A stretch of DNA of 47,510 bases from an uncultured bacterium (GCA_947243845.1 CAMXIF010000022.1:1-47510), one strand, 5' to 3'. Counted from the first letter of the stretch, positions 1 through 7,989 are shown. The notes: generated by a model not told the origin, from the sequence alone. Made by a program: numbers and translations.

Positions 1-124
1 ATGTATGAGAGAATTTCCAAAAGACATGGCATTCTCTGATGGCGGGAATATAAATGATTAAAATCTAAATGTTCAACAGCAGAAGCTGTTTAGTAAGGAA
101 CATTTAAATATGTATGAGAGAATT
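1..124. repeat. 15-bp direct repeat pair (1-15 and 110-124)
   Basis: The same 15 bases (starting ATGTATGAGAG) occur at 1-15 and 110-124, upstream of the oxidoreductase gene. The 94 bases between them hold a hairpin, annotated separately. The first copy touches the window edge, so the repeat may be longer. No open frame of convincing length uses either copy. Confidence 0.6.
66..106. promoter_or_regulatory. Two-part hairpin upstream of the oxidoreductase gene
   Basis: Outer arms TAAATGTTC (66-74) and GAACATTTA (98-106) pair perfectly. Directly inside, AACAGC (75-80) pairs with GCTGTT (85-90) around an AGAA loop. A seven-base one-sided bulge (91-97) separates the two stems on the 3' side. No U-run follows, so a terminator is unlikely. 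It could be an operator, an RNA leader structure or a small dispersed repeat. Confidence 0.45.
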
Positions 125-154
125 AGATGATTAATAAGAAAGGATGGGAGAATT

Positions 155-1135
155 ATGAAGATTGGGATTATGGGTGCTGGTGGGATTGCGGCTGTGTTGG
201 CGGAGACTATGAATAAAATGCCGGAAGTAGAATGTTATGGAGTAGCTTCCAGGAATTTGGCCAAAGCACAGAAGTTTATTGAAGAGCATGGTTTTCAAAA
301 AGCGTTTGGTTCCTATGAAGAAATGCTGGAAGATCCGGAGGTGGAGTTGGTTTATATAGCTACGCCACATTCTCATCATTATAAAAATATGAAAATGTGT
401 CTGGAAGCAGGGAAGCATGTATTGTGTGAAAAGGCATTTACGGTAAATGCTAAACAGGCAGAGGAGATTTTCAAGCTTGCCAAAGAGAAAAATCTTCTGG
501 TGACAGAAGCTATCTGGACAAGATATATGCCTTCAAGAAAAATGATTAAAGATCTTTTGGATGAAAAGATTATTGGTGATGTCAAAAAGTTGACTGCAAA
601 TTTGGATTATTATATTTGCGAAGTAGAAAGAATTATTAAACCAGAACTTGCCGGCGGTGCTTTGCTTGATGTCGGGGTATATCCGCTTAATTTTGCATGT
701 ATGAATTTCGGAAGTCATATATCGGAAATTAAATCTGCCGCTCAGCTGACGGATACAGGTATTGATGGAGAAAATATGATGACAGTATTTTATGCAGACG
801 GTAAAATGGCTGTCTTGACTTCGGGAATTTATGGGTTGTCGGACAGACATGGAGTCTTCTATGGTTCCAAAGGATATATGGTGGTGGATAATGTCAATAA
901 TCCTAATGGAATAAAGGTGTATAATGAAAACAGAGAATTAATACGTGATCTCGCGGTGCCGGAACAGATTAGCGGATATGAGTATGAGATATTGGAGGCT
1001 ATAGAATGTATTAATAATAAGAAGCTTGAATGTCCGTCAATGCCTCATGAGGATACTATTAAGATGATGCGTATTATGGATGGGTTGCGGGAAGAATGGG
1101 GTGTAAAATATCCTGATGAGATAGAAAGTATATAA
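155..1135 (+). CDS. Gfo/Idh/MocA-family NAD(P)-dependent oxidoreductase
   Basis: Predicted soluble cytoplasmic dehydrogenase of 326 residues, the usual size for the family. The N-terminus is a Rossmann fold with the nucleotide-binding stretch GAGGIA at residues 7-12. The family's catalytic-lysine motif appears as EKA at 92-94, where EKP is usual. The C-terminal half carries the GGALLDVGVYP segment typical of the GFO_IDH_MocA C-terminal domain. Relatives oxidise or epimerise sugars, inositols or dihydrodiols, and substrate cannot be read from sequence. The ATG is preceded by AGGATGGGAG. It stands alone before parA, separated by 135 bases with a new promoter, so it is probably not part of the parAB operon. 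Confidence 0.88.
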   Translation: MKIGIMGAGGIAAVLAETMNKMPEVECYGVASRNLAKAQKFIEEHGFQKAFGSYEEMLEDPEVELVYIATPHSHHYKNMKMCLEAGKHVLCEKAFTVNAKQAEEIFKLAKEKNLLVTEAIWTRYMPSRKMIKDLLDEKIIGDVKKLTANLDYYICEVERIIKPELAGGALLDVGVYPLNFACMNFGSHISEIKSAAQLTDTGIDGENMMTVFYADGKMAVLTSGIYGLSDRHGVFYGSKGYMVVDNVNNPNGIKVYNENRELIRDLAVPEQISGYEYEILEAIECINNKKLECPSMPHEDTIKMMRIMDGLREEWGVKYPDEIESI

Positions 1136-1169
1136 AAGAAAATTCTAATACCAGTAATTTTATGTAGAT

Positions 1170-1231
1170 TCTCCGAAGGTTTAGTGATATAATCGTAAAC
1201 GGACAGCAAAAATGAGAATAGCTTTCGGAGA
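1170..1231 (+). promoter_or_regulatory. parA promoter (extended -10) inside a dyad
   Basis: TG at 1185-1186 followed after one base by TATAAT (1188-1193) forms an extended -10 element. No good -35 is present at 17 bases, which fits an extended -10 promoter. The element lies between the inverted arms TCTCCGAA (1170-1177) and TTCGGAGA (1224-1231), a possible operator or leader structure. Confidence 0.5.
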
Positions 1232-1235
1232 GAAA

Positions 1236-1257
1236 CGTTTTGTCGTAACACAAAACG
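1236..1257 (+). promoter_or_regulatory. Hairpin just before the parA ribosome site
   Basis: CGTTTTGT (1236-1243) and ACAAAACG (1250-1257) are perfect inverted arms around six bases. The GAAAGG ribosome-binding site of parA follows at once, so in mRNA the hairpin could affect translation starts; as DNA it could bind a repressor. It does not match the parS consensus. Confidence 0.4.
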
Positions 1258-1270
1258 AAAGGTAAAAAGT

Positions 1271-2038
1271 ATGGGAAGAATAATTGCAATCGCAAATCAG
1301 AAAGGCGGCGTTGGCAAGACAACGACAGCCATCAACTTATCTGCTTCACTGGCAGTTAAGGGAAAGAAAGTATTAGTGATCGATGCTGATCCACAGGGTA
1401 ACACTACCAGTGGATTTGGTGTAGAAAAGAATGATTTGGACAACACAATTTATGAATTGATTCTGAGTGAGTGTTCCATCAATGAATGTATCTTACACGA
1501 TGTGATACCTGGTGTTTCCATCATACCGTCAAATGTAAATCTGGCGGCGGCAGAGATTGAACTGATTGGTGTTGATAAGAAAGAATACATATTAAAGAAT
1601 GAAATTGATTGGGTGAAGGACAAGTATGATTTTATCATGATTGATTGTCCTCCTTCACTGAACCTTTTGACAATCAATTCCATGACTACCGCAGATACGG
1701 TGCTTGTTCCCATTCAGTGTGAGTATTATGCATTGGAAGGACTCAGCCAGTTAATCCACACGGTTAATCTGGTAAAAGAAAGATTGAATCCGGCACTGGA
1801 TATGGAAGGTGTTGTCTTTACCATGTATGATTCCAGAACTAATCTTTCCATGCAGGTAGTGGAAAATGTAAAAAATCATTTAAAACAGAATGTCTACAAT
1901 ACTGTAATACCCAGAAATATCAGATTAGCAGAAGCACCCAGTTATGGTATGCCTATTAATATGTATGATCCGAAATCTGCTGGTGCGGAAGCATATATGT
2001 TACTGGCGGATGAAGTGATCAATAGAAAGGACGTATAG
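1271..2038 (+). CDS. parA: ParA/Soj chromosome-partitioning ATPase
   Basis: A 255-residue ParA ATPase that binds nucleoid DNA in its ATP form and works with ParB in origin segregation and control of initiation. The deviant Walker A motif KGGVGKTT spans residues 11-18, with the first lysine (K11) that marks the ParA/MinD class. The DADPQGN stretch (Walker A') follows at about 39-45, and the Walker B region with DCPPSL lies near residue 125. Length is normal for chromosomal Soj. It is followed after one base by parB, so the two are translationally coupled. The promoter and hairpin upstream suggest autonomous control. Confidence 0.95.
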   Translation: MGRIIAIANQKGGVGKTTTAINLSASLAVKGKKVLVIDADPQGNTTSGFGVEKNDLDNTIYELILSECSINECILHDVIPGVSIIPSNVNLAAAEIELIGVDKKEYILKNEIDWVKDKYDFIMIDCPPSLNLLTINSMTTADTVLVPIQCEYYALEGLSQLIHTVNLVKERLNPALDMEGVVFTMYDSRTNLSMQVVENVKNHLKQNVYNTVIPRNIRLAEAPSYGMPINMYDPKSAGAEAYMLLADEVINRKDV

Positions 2039-2039
2039 T

Positions 2040-2933
2040 ATGGCGGCAAAAGCAGCAAGGGGTTTAGGAAAGGGACTGGACTCATTGATTCCGGCGGCAA
2101 CTCCCAAGGCGGATTCTGTGACAACAACACAAAAAGCAGAAGAAGGCGCGAAAGAGACTCTGGTTAAGATTACCATGGTAGAGCCGAACAGGGAGCAGCC
2201 AAGAAAAAATTTTGATGAAGATGCTCTGCAGGAACTGGCTGATTCTATCAAACAGTTTGGTCTCATCCAGCCGATTCTGGTACAGGACAGAAAAACATAT
2301 TATGAGATTATAGCCGGTGAGCGCCGGTGGCGGGCTGCTAAACTTGCGGGTTTAAAAGAAGTTCCGGTCATTATCCGGGATTATACGGAACAGGAGATTG
2401 TGGAGATTTCTCTGATTGAGAATATTCAGAGAGAAGATTTAAATCCGATTGAAGAAGCGCAGGCTTATAAGAGACTTTTGACGGAATTTAATCTGAAGCA
2501 GGATGAAGTGGCGGAACGTGTATCCAAGAGCAGAACTGCAGTCACTAATTCCATGCGGCTTTTGAAGTTGTGTGATGAAGTACAGCAGATGATCATTGAT
2601 GATATGATATCTACCGGTCATGCCAGAGCTCTGATTACGATTGAGGATCCGGAACAGCAGTATACCATTGCGCAGAGGGTTTTTGATGAAAAACTCAGTG
2701 TTCGTGAAGTGGAGAAGTTGGTCAAGGATTTGAATAAACCGCAAAAACCTAAGAAGGAAGTGGTGGAAGATAAGAGTCTGGAAATTATTTATCAGGATTT
2801 GGAAGAAAAATTAAAACAGGCTCTCAGTACGAAAGTATCTATCGCTTCTAAAGGAAACGGTGCGGGTAAACTGGAAATTGAATTCTATACGCATGATGAT
2901 CTGGATAAGATAATTGAACTGTTGACTCATTAA
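2040..2933 (+). CDS. parB: ParB/Spo0J centromere-binding CTPase
   Basis: A 297-residue ParB. The short N-terminal motif RGLGKGLDSLI (7-17) resembles the region that stimulates ParA ATPase. The CTP-binding and clamp motif GERRWR is at 93-98, followed by an NPIEEAQAY segment and a helix-turn-helix near 145-175 that would read parS. The C-terminal 60 residues form the dimerisation domain. The ATG lies one base after the parA stop, with its ribosome site AGAAAGGA inside the end of parA. Family knowledge: Spo0J loads at parS, spreads as a CTP-dependent clamp and recruits SMC. I saw no clear parS (TGTTTCACGTGAAACA-like) in this window. Confidence 0.95.
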   Translation: MAAKAARGLGKGLDSLIPAATPKADSVTTTQKAEEGAKETLVKITMVEPNREQPRKNFDEDALQELADSIKQFGLIQPILVQDRKTYYEIIAGERRWRAAKLAGLKEVPVIIRDYTEQEIVEISLIENIQREDLNPIEEAQAYKRLLTEFNLKQDEVAERVSKSRTAVTNSMRLLKLCDEVQQMIIDDMISTGHARALITIEDPEQQYTIAQRVFDEKLSVREVEKLVKDLNKPQKPKKEVVEDKSLEIIYQDLEEKLKQALSTKVSIASKGNGAGKLEIEFYTHDDLDKIIELLTH

Positions 2934-2958
2934 TAAGCAACAGAAAGGCAAAGGATAA

Positions 2959-3468
2959 ATGAATTATAATTTACTCAGCGAGATGGGGCTTGGAAATTTT
3001 GATCTGACATACTTGTTTATTGGTATGCTGGCATTCATTATCATTCTGTTAATCATGATGATTACGCAGATGGTGAGATTAAGTAAATTGGCCAAGAAAT
3101 ATAAAAAGTTCATGGGAGGTAAGAACGCAAAGAGCCTGGAAAAAGACATTGTGGGACTTTATGAAGATAATAAGTTCTTAAAGACTTCCATGGAAAAGAA
3201 TAAAAAAGATATCCAGACGTTGTACAGGAAATTTGAGGGGGCTTTTCAAAAAGTCGGTATTGTAAAATATGATGCCTTTAACCAGATGGGTGGACAGCTT
3301 AGTTTTTCTCTAGCTTTGTTGGATGAAAATGATAATGGTTTCATCCTGAATTCTGTACACAGTACGGAAGGTTGTTATTCATATACCAAAGAGATTAAAG
3401 GTGGATTATGCGAGATATCATTGGGGGATGAGGAAAAGCAGGCGCTTGATATTGCCATGGATCTGTAA
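2959..3468 (+). CDS. DUF4446 membrane protein downstream of parB
   Basis: A 169-residue protein with one N-terminal membrane segment (about 18-40, rich in Ile/Leu/Met), then a basic and coiled region (about 45-95), then a small globular domain containing YDAFNQMGGQLSFSLALLD and ending in an acidic tail. This is the DUF4446 pattern, a family repeatedly found after parB in Clostridia but without known function. Position and topology suggest a role linked to origin placement or the cell envelope, which is inference. It follows parB by 25 bases with AAAGGA before the ATG and is probably in the parAB operon. Confidence 0.82.
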   Translation: MNYNLLSEMGLGNFDLTYLFIGMLAFIIILLIMMITQMVRLSKLAKKYKKFMGGKNAKSLEKDIVGLYEDNKFLKTSMEKNKKDIQTLYRKFEGAFQKVGIVKYDAFNQMGGQLSFSLALLDENDNGFILNSVHSTEGCYSYTKEIKGGLCEISLGDEEKQALDIAMDL

Positions 3469-3526
3469 ATAACAAACAGAAAATATGGGATAGTATGAAA
3501 AATCACACTGATGTGTTGGTTTTTCA

Positions 3527-3563
3527 CATACAAATTTGTGTCGGAGCGTCATAAATTTGTATG
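3527..3563. promoter_or_regulatory. 11-bp perfect inverted repeat in the leader of the HD-GYP gene
   Basis: CATACAAATTT (3527-3537) and AAATTTGTATG (3553-3563) are perfect inverted arms around 15 bases. A second pair, GGAGC (3543-3547) and GCTCC (3609-3613), and GCAT-AA-ATGC just before the start, show that the whole 160-base leader is able to fold. It matches no riboswitch I can name. Confidence 0.5.
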
Positions 3564-3628
3564 ATGGCAGACGAAGATTTCCATTTTGCATCGCCCTGTC
3601 GCATAAATGCTCCAGAATGGGGAGTAAA

Positions 3629-4675
3629 ATGAAACTCTGCATGGTTGATGAACTGACAGGGGAAGAGACTCTTGCCAAAGATGTTTTTACAATAGAATAT
3701 AAGATACTGCTCTCTGAGGGAACAGTTCTTAAGCATGAGTATATTGAAAAACTTAAGGAATTGAATATCCGGCAGGTGTATATTAAAGAAGAAGGGCCGG
3801 ATACTAAGACAGTGATGATTCTAAAAGAGGATGTGGAGGAATCATTTAAATCAAAGGTAAAAAGCATTCTGGAAAAACATACCTACAGTCATAATAATAA
3901 ACTGGTAGAGTTATGCCAGACAGCAGATTATATTATCACGAATATCCTTGAGGAAGAGGAAGTAGTAGAAAAGATATATGATATTAAGGAAAGAAGTTCC
4001 GATATTTATGAGCATTCAATTAATCTGTGCAGTTTAGCCACGATTGTTGCGCTGAAAATGGAACTTCCGCAGGAGACAGTACATGACATAGGTGTTAGTT
4101 GTTTACTGCATGATCTGGGACTGCGATATCTGGCAATTGAATATAGTGATCAGGATTTATCGGATCTTTCGGAAAAGGAACTTGCAGAATATAAGAAACA
4201 TCCTATTTATGCTTATTCAGCGCTTCGTGATGAAACCTGGATTTCTGAAGAAAGTAAAAATATGATATTATATCATCATGAACGTTTGGATGGTTCCGGT
4301 TATCCATTGAAAGCTACTGATATTTGCAAGGAATGCCGCATTATCCAGATTTGTGATGCCTTTGATGAAAAAATCTGCGGTATCGGATGCAGACGAAAGA
4401 AAGTATATGAGGCGGTCGAGTATTTAAAAAGTAACAAGGACATTAAGTTTGATGGTAAGATTGTCGATATCTTTCTGGAGTTTACAGCAGTATATCCGGC
4501 AGGCACTATTGTCAAGACAAATGAAGGTGAGACAGGTGTTGTTCTTTATCAGAATAAGCAGTTTCCGGACAGGCCTGTGATTCGTATCACTAAGGATAGA
4601 AATGGTATCGCGGTTGATAAGGTAAAAGACCTTGCGGAAATCAATAATGTGTACGTTGAGGAAGTTATTGAATAA
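3629..4675 (+). CDS. HD-GYP-type phosphohydrolase with altered HD motif
   Basis: A 348-residue protein resembling c-di-GMP phosphodiesterases. Residues 1-60 resemble the DUF3391-like N-terminal domain found before HD-GYP domains. The metal-site pattern is visible: H129, HD at 161-162, H191, HH at 216-217, the GYP loop in ERLDGSGYP (218-226) and D243. The usual HDxGK reads HDLGL, so the conserved lysine is leucine. That may lower or change activity. The frame stays open 93 bases upstream to 3536, but the ATG at 3629 is preferred because GGGGAG sits just before it. It may instead act on another cyclic nucleotide or as a binding protein. The leader is structured (3527-3613). Confidence 0.78.
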   Translation: MKLCMVDELTGEETLAKDVFTIEYKILLSEGTVLKHEYIEKLKELNIRQVYIKEEGPDTKTVMILKEDVEESFKSKVKSILEKHTYSHNNKLVELCQTADYIITNILEEEEVVEKIYDIKERSSDIYEHSINLCSLATIVALKMELPQETVHDIGVSCLLHDLGLRYLAIEYSDQDLSDLSEKELAEYKKHPIYAYSALRDETWISEESKNMILYHHERLDGSGYPLKATDICKECRIIQICDAFDEKICGIGCRRKKVYEAVEYLKSNKDIKFDGKIVDIFLEFTAVYPAGTIVKTNEGETGVVLYQNKQFPDRPVIRITKDRNGIAVDKVKDLAEINNVYVEEVIE

Positions 4676-4686
4676 CATATAATAAG

Positions 4687-4706
4687 CCGTGTATGATTTT
4701 ACATGG
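4687..4706 (+). other. Small hairpin in the serS leader
   Basis: CCGTGTA (4687-4693) pairs with TACATGG (4700-4706), with one G-U pair, around six bases. It lies between the HD-GYP gene and serS and ends shortly before the ribosome site AGAAAGGA. It is too small for a T-box leader, and no T-box sequence (GGTGGTACCGCG-like) is present. Confidence 0.35.
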
Positions 4707-4729
4707 TGATAGAAAGGATATGACTTACA

Positions 4730-6007
4730 ATGATTGACATTAAATTTCTAAGAGAAAATCCTGAGGTAGTAAAGGAGAATATCAGGAAAAAATTTCAGGA
4801 TCAGAAACTTGGTCTGGTGGATGAAGTGATCGCGCTGGATGCAGAAGTCAGGGCAGCACAGCAGGAGGCAGATGATATCCGGGCAAAGAGAAATAAAATT
4901 TCTAAAGAGATTGGCGCTCTGATGGGACAGGGCAAGAAAGAAGAAGCTGAGGCAAAGAAAGCGGAAGTAGCGGCCAATGCCAAAAGACTTGCCGAACTGG
5001 AAGAGAAAGAGAATGAACTTCGTGAAAAGATCAAGAAAGATATGATGACGATTCCAAATATCATTGATCCATCGGTTCCGCTTGGAAAAGATGATACTGA
5101 GAACGTAGAGATACAGAAATACGGGGAACCGGTAATACCTGATTTTGAGATTCCTTATCATACAGAGATCATGGAACGTTTCCATGGAATTGATATGGAT
5201 GCTGCAGGCCGTGTGGCTGGTAATGGTTTTTATTATCTGATGGGTGACATTGCCAGATTACATTCCGCAGTGATTGCCTATGCAAGAGATTTTATGATCG
5301 GCAGAGGATTTACTTATTGTGTTCCGCCCTTTATGATTCGAAGTGCAGTGGTAGATGGCGTTATGAGTTTTGCAGAGATGGATGCCATGATGTATAAGAT
5401 TGAGGGTGAGGATTTATACTTAATAGGAACATCCGAACATTCCATGATCGGTAAGTTTATTGATCAGATCATTCCGGAAGATGAACTTCCGCATACGCTT
5501 ACAAGCTATTCACCGTGCTTCCGTAAAGAAAAAGGTGCCCATGGCATTGAAGAGAGAGGCGTATACCGGATTCATCAGTTTGAAAAACAGGAGATGATCG
5601 TGGTTTGTAAACCGGAGGAATCTCCCATGTGGTTTGATAAGTTGTGGCAGAATACCGTGGATTTATTCCGTTCGATGGATATTCCGGTAAGAACGATTGA
5701 ATGCTGTTCCGGTGATTTGGCTGATCTGAAAGTGAAGTCTTATGATGTGGAGGCCTGGTCTCCGAGACAGCAGAAATATTTTGAGGTTGGAAGCTGTTCC
5801 AATCTGGGGGATGCTCAGGCGAGAAGACTGCGCATTCGTGTTAATGGTAAAGATGGTAAATATTTTGCACATACACTAAACAATACAGTGGTTGCGCCGC
5901 CCAGAATGTTGATTGCATTTTTGGAAAATAATCTGCAGGCCGATGGTTCTGTCCGTATTCCCGAAGTGCTTCGTCCTTATATGGGAGGTATGACAGAGAT
6001 CAGATAA
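4730..6007 (+). CDS. serS: Seryl-tRNA synthetase
   Basis: Class II aminoacyl-tRNA synthetase charging tRNA-Ser with serine, 425 residues, standard bacterial length. The N-terminal 110 residues form the long antiparallel coiled-coil arm (Lys/Glu/Ala-rich, about 30-100) that holds the tRNA long variable arm. The catalytic domain shows the TSEHSMIG serine-site segment, class II motif 2 around SPCFRKEKG...YRIHQFEKQE, and motif 3 around PPRMLIAFLENN. The ATG follows AGAAAGGATATGACTTACA. The gene order parB-DUF4446-(HD-GYP)-serS fits the origin-proximal neighbourhood of many Clostridia. Confidence 0.97.
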   Translation: MIDIKFLRENPEVVKENIRKKFQDQKLGLVDEVIALDAEVRAAQQEADDIRAKRNKISKEIGALMGQGKKEEAEAKKAEVAANAKRLAELEEKENELREKIKKDMMTIPNIIDPSVPLGKDDTENVEIQKYGEPVIPDFEIPYHTEIMERFHGIDMDAAGRVAGNGFYYLMGDIARLHSAVIAYARDFMIGRGFTYCVPPFMIRSAVVDGVMSFAEMDAMMYKIEGEDLYLIGTSEHSMIGKFIDQIIPEDELPHTLTSYSPCFRKEKGAHGIEERGVYRIHQFEKQEMIVVCKPEESPMWFDKLWQNTVDLFRSMDIPVRTIECCSGDLADLKVKSYDVEAWSPRQQKYFEVGSCSNLGDAQARRLRIRVNGKDGKYFAHTLNNTVVAPPRMLIAFLENNLQADGSVRIPEVLRPYMGGMTEIR

Positions 6008-6039
6008 ATGATACGGACTGTCAGAAGGAGGTGAGATCT

Positions 6040-6921
6040 TTGCATAAATATATGCGGGCTATTGGTTTTAGCAAGTTGACTGACAGACGCGAGGAACAGA
6101 AGTTGATTACAGATGTTATAATGAATGCATCACATCGCGCCTACACGTCCAATGGAGAAGAGACCATACTTGCAGAATTTTGTGAAGATTTTGCACAGGA
6201 TATGGGGATTGCTGTCTGTGGAGAATTTGACGCGGAGGATAAATTTACTTACGATTATTTCTATCCTTACCTGCGCGGCACAGGCGTCAGTTCTTATGAA
6301 GATGTGTCTGTGGAAAGACATGCAGATAAAGAATCTTATGCCGGCATCTGCGATGATATTAAGGTTGGCGTCAGCCTGATTTTCTATTTGCAAAACATTG
6401 TTCCATATGTAAAAGCACAACATATGGATATGCTGCCGGTCAGAGGTACAACTTTAACATTGTCAGGATTGTCAATTAGTGGTAATATAATATTACCGAT
6501 TGATAAAGACGAAAGTGAAAAGCAGAAAATACAAAAGGCATCGATGAGTCGTAATAAGTTGATTGCTGCAGCCCGAAAAGGGGATGAAGAGGCAATCGAG
6601 AGTCTGACTTTGGAAGATATGGATATCTATACTTCCATTTCCAGAAAAATACTCACGGAAGATGTGTTCTCATTGGTAGATACTTATTTTATGCCGTATG
6701 GTGTAGAATGTGACCAGTATTCTGTGTTGGGAGAAATCCTGGATATCTCCCTGCGCACGAACAGAATTACCAAGGAAGAAATTTATGTGATGCGGATTAG
6801 CTGTAATGATCTGGAGTTCGATGTCTGTATTAATAAGAAGGATTTATATGGAGAGCCACAGATAGGCCGCAGGTTCAAGGGCGTTATCTGGATGCAGGGA
6901 TATATCAATTATCCCATGTGA
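6040..6921 (+). CDS. DUF3881 family protein
   Basis: A soluble protein of about 293 residues beginning HKYMRAIGFSKL, the hallmark start of DUF3881, a family known to me mainly from Lachnospiraceae and without known function. A GTG at 6031 overlaps the ribosome site AAGGAGG (6025-6031) and cannot be the start; the TTG at 6040 has an eight-base spacing and is chosen. There are no membrane segments or signal peptide. A mid-region (about 155-190) is lysine-rich and probably exposed. It sits 32 bases after serS and just before a tRNA gene, so it may be cotranscribed with serS. Its conservation beside translation genes is the only hint to its role. Confidence 0.8.
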   Translation: MHKYMRAIGFSKLTDRREEQKLITDVIMNASHRAYTSNGEETILAEFCEDFAQDMGIAVCGEFDAEDKFTYDYFYPYLRGTGVSSYEDVSVERHADKESYAGICDDIKVGVSLIFYLQNIVPYVKAQHMDMLPVRGTTLTLSGLSISGNIILPIDKDESEKQKIQKASMSRNKLIAAARKGDEEAIESLTLEDMDIYTSISRKILTEDVFSLVDTYFMPYGVECDQYSVLGEILDISLRTNRITKEEIYVMRISCNDLEFDVCINKKDLYGEPQIGRRFKGVIWMQGYINYPM

Positions 6922-6946
6922 TGTGCTTTCTTTTATAAATACATCA

Positions 6947-7020
6947 GTCGCTATAGCTCAGCAGGACAGAGCGACCGCCTCCTAAGCGGTAGGCCGGAGG
7001 TTCGAATCCTCTTAGCGACG
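6947..7020 (+). tRNA. tRNA-Arg, anticodon CCU
   Basis: A 74-base cloverleaf. The acceptor stem pairs GTCGCTA with TAGCGAC, and the discriminator is G. The anticodon stem ACCGC/GCGGT encloses CTCCTAA, giving anticodon CCT (reads AGG). The T-arm has GGTTCGAATCC. The 3' CCA is not encoded. No separate promoter is evident in the 25 bases before it, so it may be read from the upstream genes. Confidence 0.96.
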
Positions 7021-7026
7021 TTGTAG

Positions 7027-7069
7027 AAAACACCGAGAATACTGGGATTCCAGAGTTCTCGGTGTTTTT
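7027..7069 (+). terminator. Intrinsic terminator after tRNA-Arg
   Basis: Arms AAAACACCGAGAA (7027-7039) and TTCTCGGTGTTTT (7056-7068) pair perfectly, with an inner CTGG-GATT-CCAG stem and a T-run. The A-rich 5' arm means it can also terminate the converging MerR gene on the minus strand. Confidence 0.9.
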
Positions 7070-7086
7070 GTTTCAGGGAATGTGTT

Positions 7087-7923
7087 TTATCTTTCAAAAA
7101 ATACCCCAAACAGCCAGAACAGGTAAGGGAATATCATGATAGCTACCAAAGCCGCCCATCCTATGCTTTGCCTGGTAATGGCCATAAAGATAAAGAGCAA
7201 AAGTGTCAAAATATATGGACCATTGATTAGCTTGTACAATATCTTTCTCTTTTTGGAAATATCATCAATCTCGTAATCCTCCGGGTGGGTCATGGTACAC
7301 TGCACCGTTGCGCCAAAACGCCCAAAGAAACGGTGTGCACTATACTCAATACCATCGAGTTCAAATACCGGGTACATACCTCCCTTGATCAGAACCAGAT
7401 TTTGATTGTTTTCGCTGGCAAATTGGAATAATGCATCTGAAAATTCTGTAGGATTCATAACCATGGTATCCGGTTTAAAGGAAAAACTGCGTTTACGCTG
7501 TGCAGCAGAGTATCTTTTATAATCCTCAATAATTGACATAAACTTACCCCCATTCTGTTCTATTTGTTCCATTTTTGCAAATGTTCCATCCAGATCCAAA
7601 GACTCTGTGTCTGTTTTGAGCAGATCTTTACAAACATCAATACAGGCCTCTAGTTTCTGCCGTCTTGTCTGCAATTCTTTGAGATGCTGCTCCAGTATTG
7701 TATGAAGCGGCATCTGTGCTGACAGGATTTTGTGGATGTCTTCTATAGAGAAGTCCAGTTTCCGCAGAAGTTTGATGGTCTTAAGTGTGGTAAGGTCTTC
7801 CTGTGAATATTCGCGGTAATTATTCTCGGAATTTCTCATTGGATGAAGCAATCCCTTCTTTTCATAGAAACGGATATTCTGTTTGGTAATTCCTGTCAGG
7901 CGTTCCAGTTCATTGATGTTCAA
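7087..7923 (-). CDS. MerR-family regulator with C-terminal membrane anchor
   Basis: A 278-residue protein with an N-terminal MerR winged helix (about 1-70, with ITKQNIRFYEKKGLL and NYREYSQEDL) and a coiled dimerisation helix to about 115. A globular domain follows (about 130-225), then two hydrophobic segments near the C-terminus (about 233-252 and 256-273). Classic MerR effectors are soluble, so membrane tethering is unusual and suggests sensing at the envelope. The start is TTG at 7923, ten bases after AAGGAGG (minus strand, 7934-7940). The promoter has a 19-base spacer, as in MerR-controlled promoters, so autoregulation is likely. The effector is unknown. Confidence 0.85.
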   Translation of the reverse strand: MNINELERLTGITKQNIRFYEKKGLLHPMRNSENNYREYSQEDLTTLKTIKLLRKLDFSIEDIHKILSAQMPLHTILEQHLKELQTRRQKLEACIDVCKDLLKTDTESLDLDGTFAKMEQIEQNGGKFMSIIEDYKRYSAAQRKRSFSFKPDTMVMNPTEFSDALFQFASENNQNLVLIKGGMYPVFELDGIEYSAHRFFGRFGATVQCTMTHPEDYEIDDISKKRKILYKLINGPYILTLLLFIFMAITRQSIGWAALVAIMIFPYLFWLFGVFFER

Positions 7924-7958
7924 TGGAAATGTGCCTCCTTTCCATGTTTGTTAAGCTG

Positions 7959-7989
7959 AGTATAAGGGGTATAGTTAGTATAAGGTCAA
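7959..7989 (-). promoter_or_regulatory. MerR-type promoter with 19-bp spacer
   Basis: Read on the minus strand, TTGACC (7984-7989) and TATACT (7959-7964) are separated by 19 bases, the over-long spacing that MerR proteins correct by DNA distortion. AGTATAAGG occurs twice on the plus strand (7959-7967 and 7977-7985), covering both promoter hexamers. It drives the adjacent merR-like gene. Confidence 0.65.

Noticed and set aside
1136..1270. parS site near parAB
   Set aside because: The dyads seen here do not match the TGTTTCACGTGAAACA consensus, and I found no such 16-mer elsewhere in the window by eye.
3536..3628. Upstream 31-residue extension of the HD-GYP protein
   Set aside because: The ATG at 3536 has no ribosome site, lies in the inverted repeat, and the family's similarity begins at the ATG at 3629 after GGGGAG.
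4676..4729. T-box leader before serS
   Set aside because: The interval is only 54 bases and lacks the conserved T-box sequence and specifier stem.
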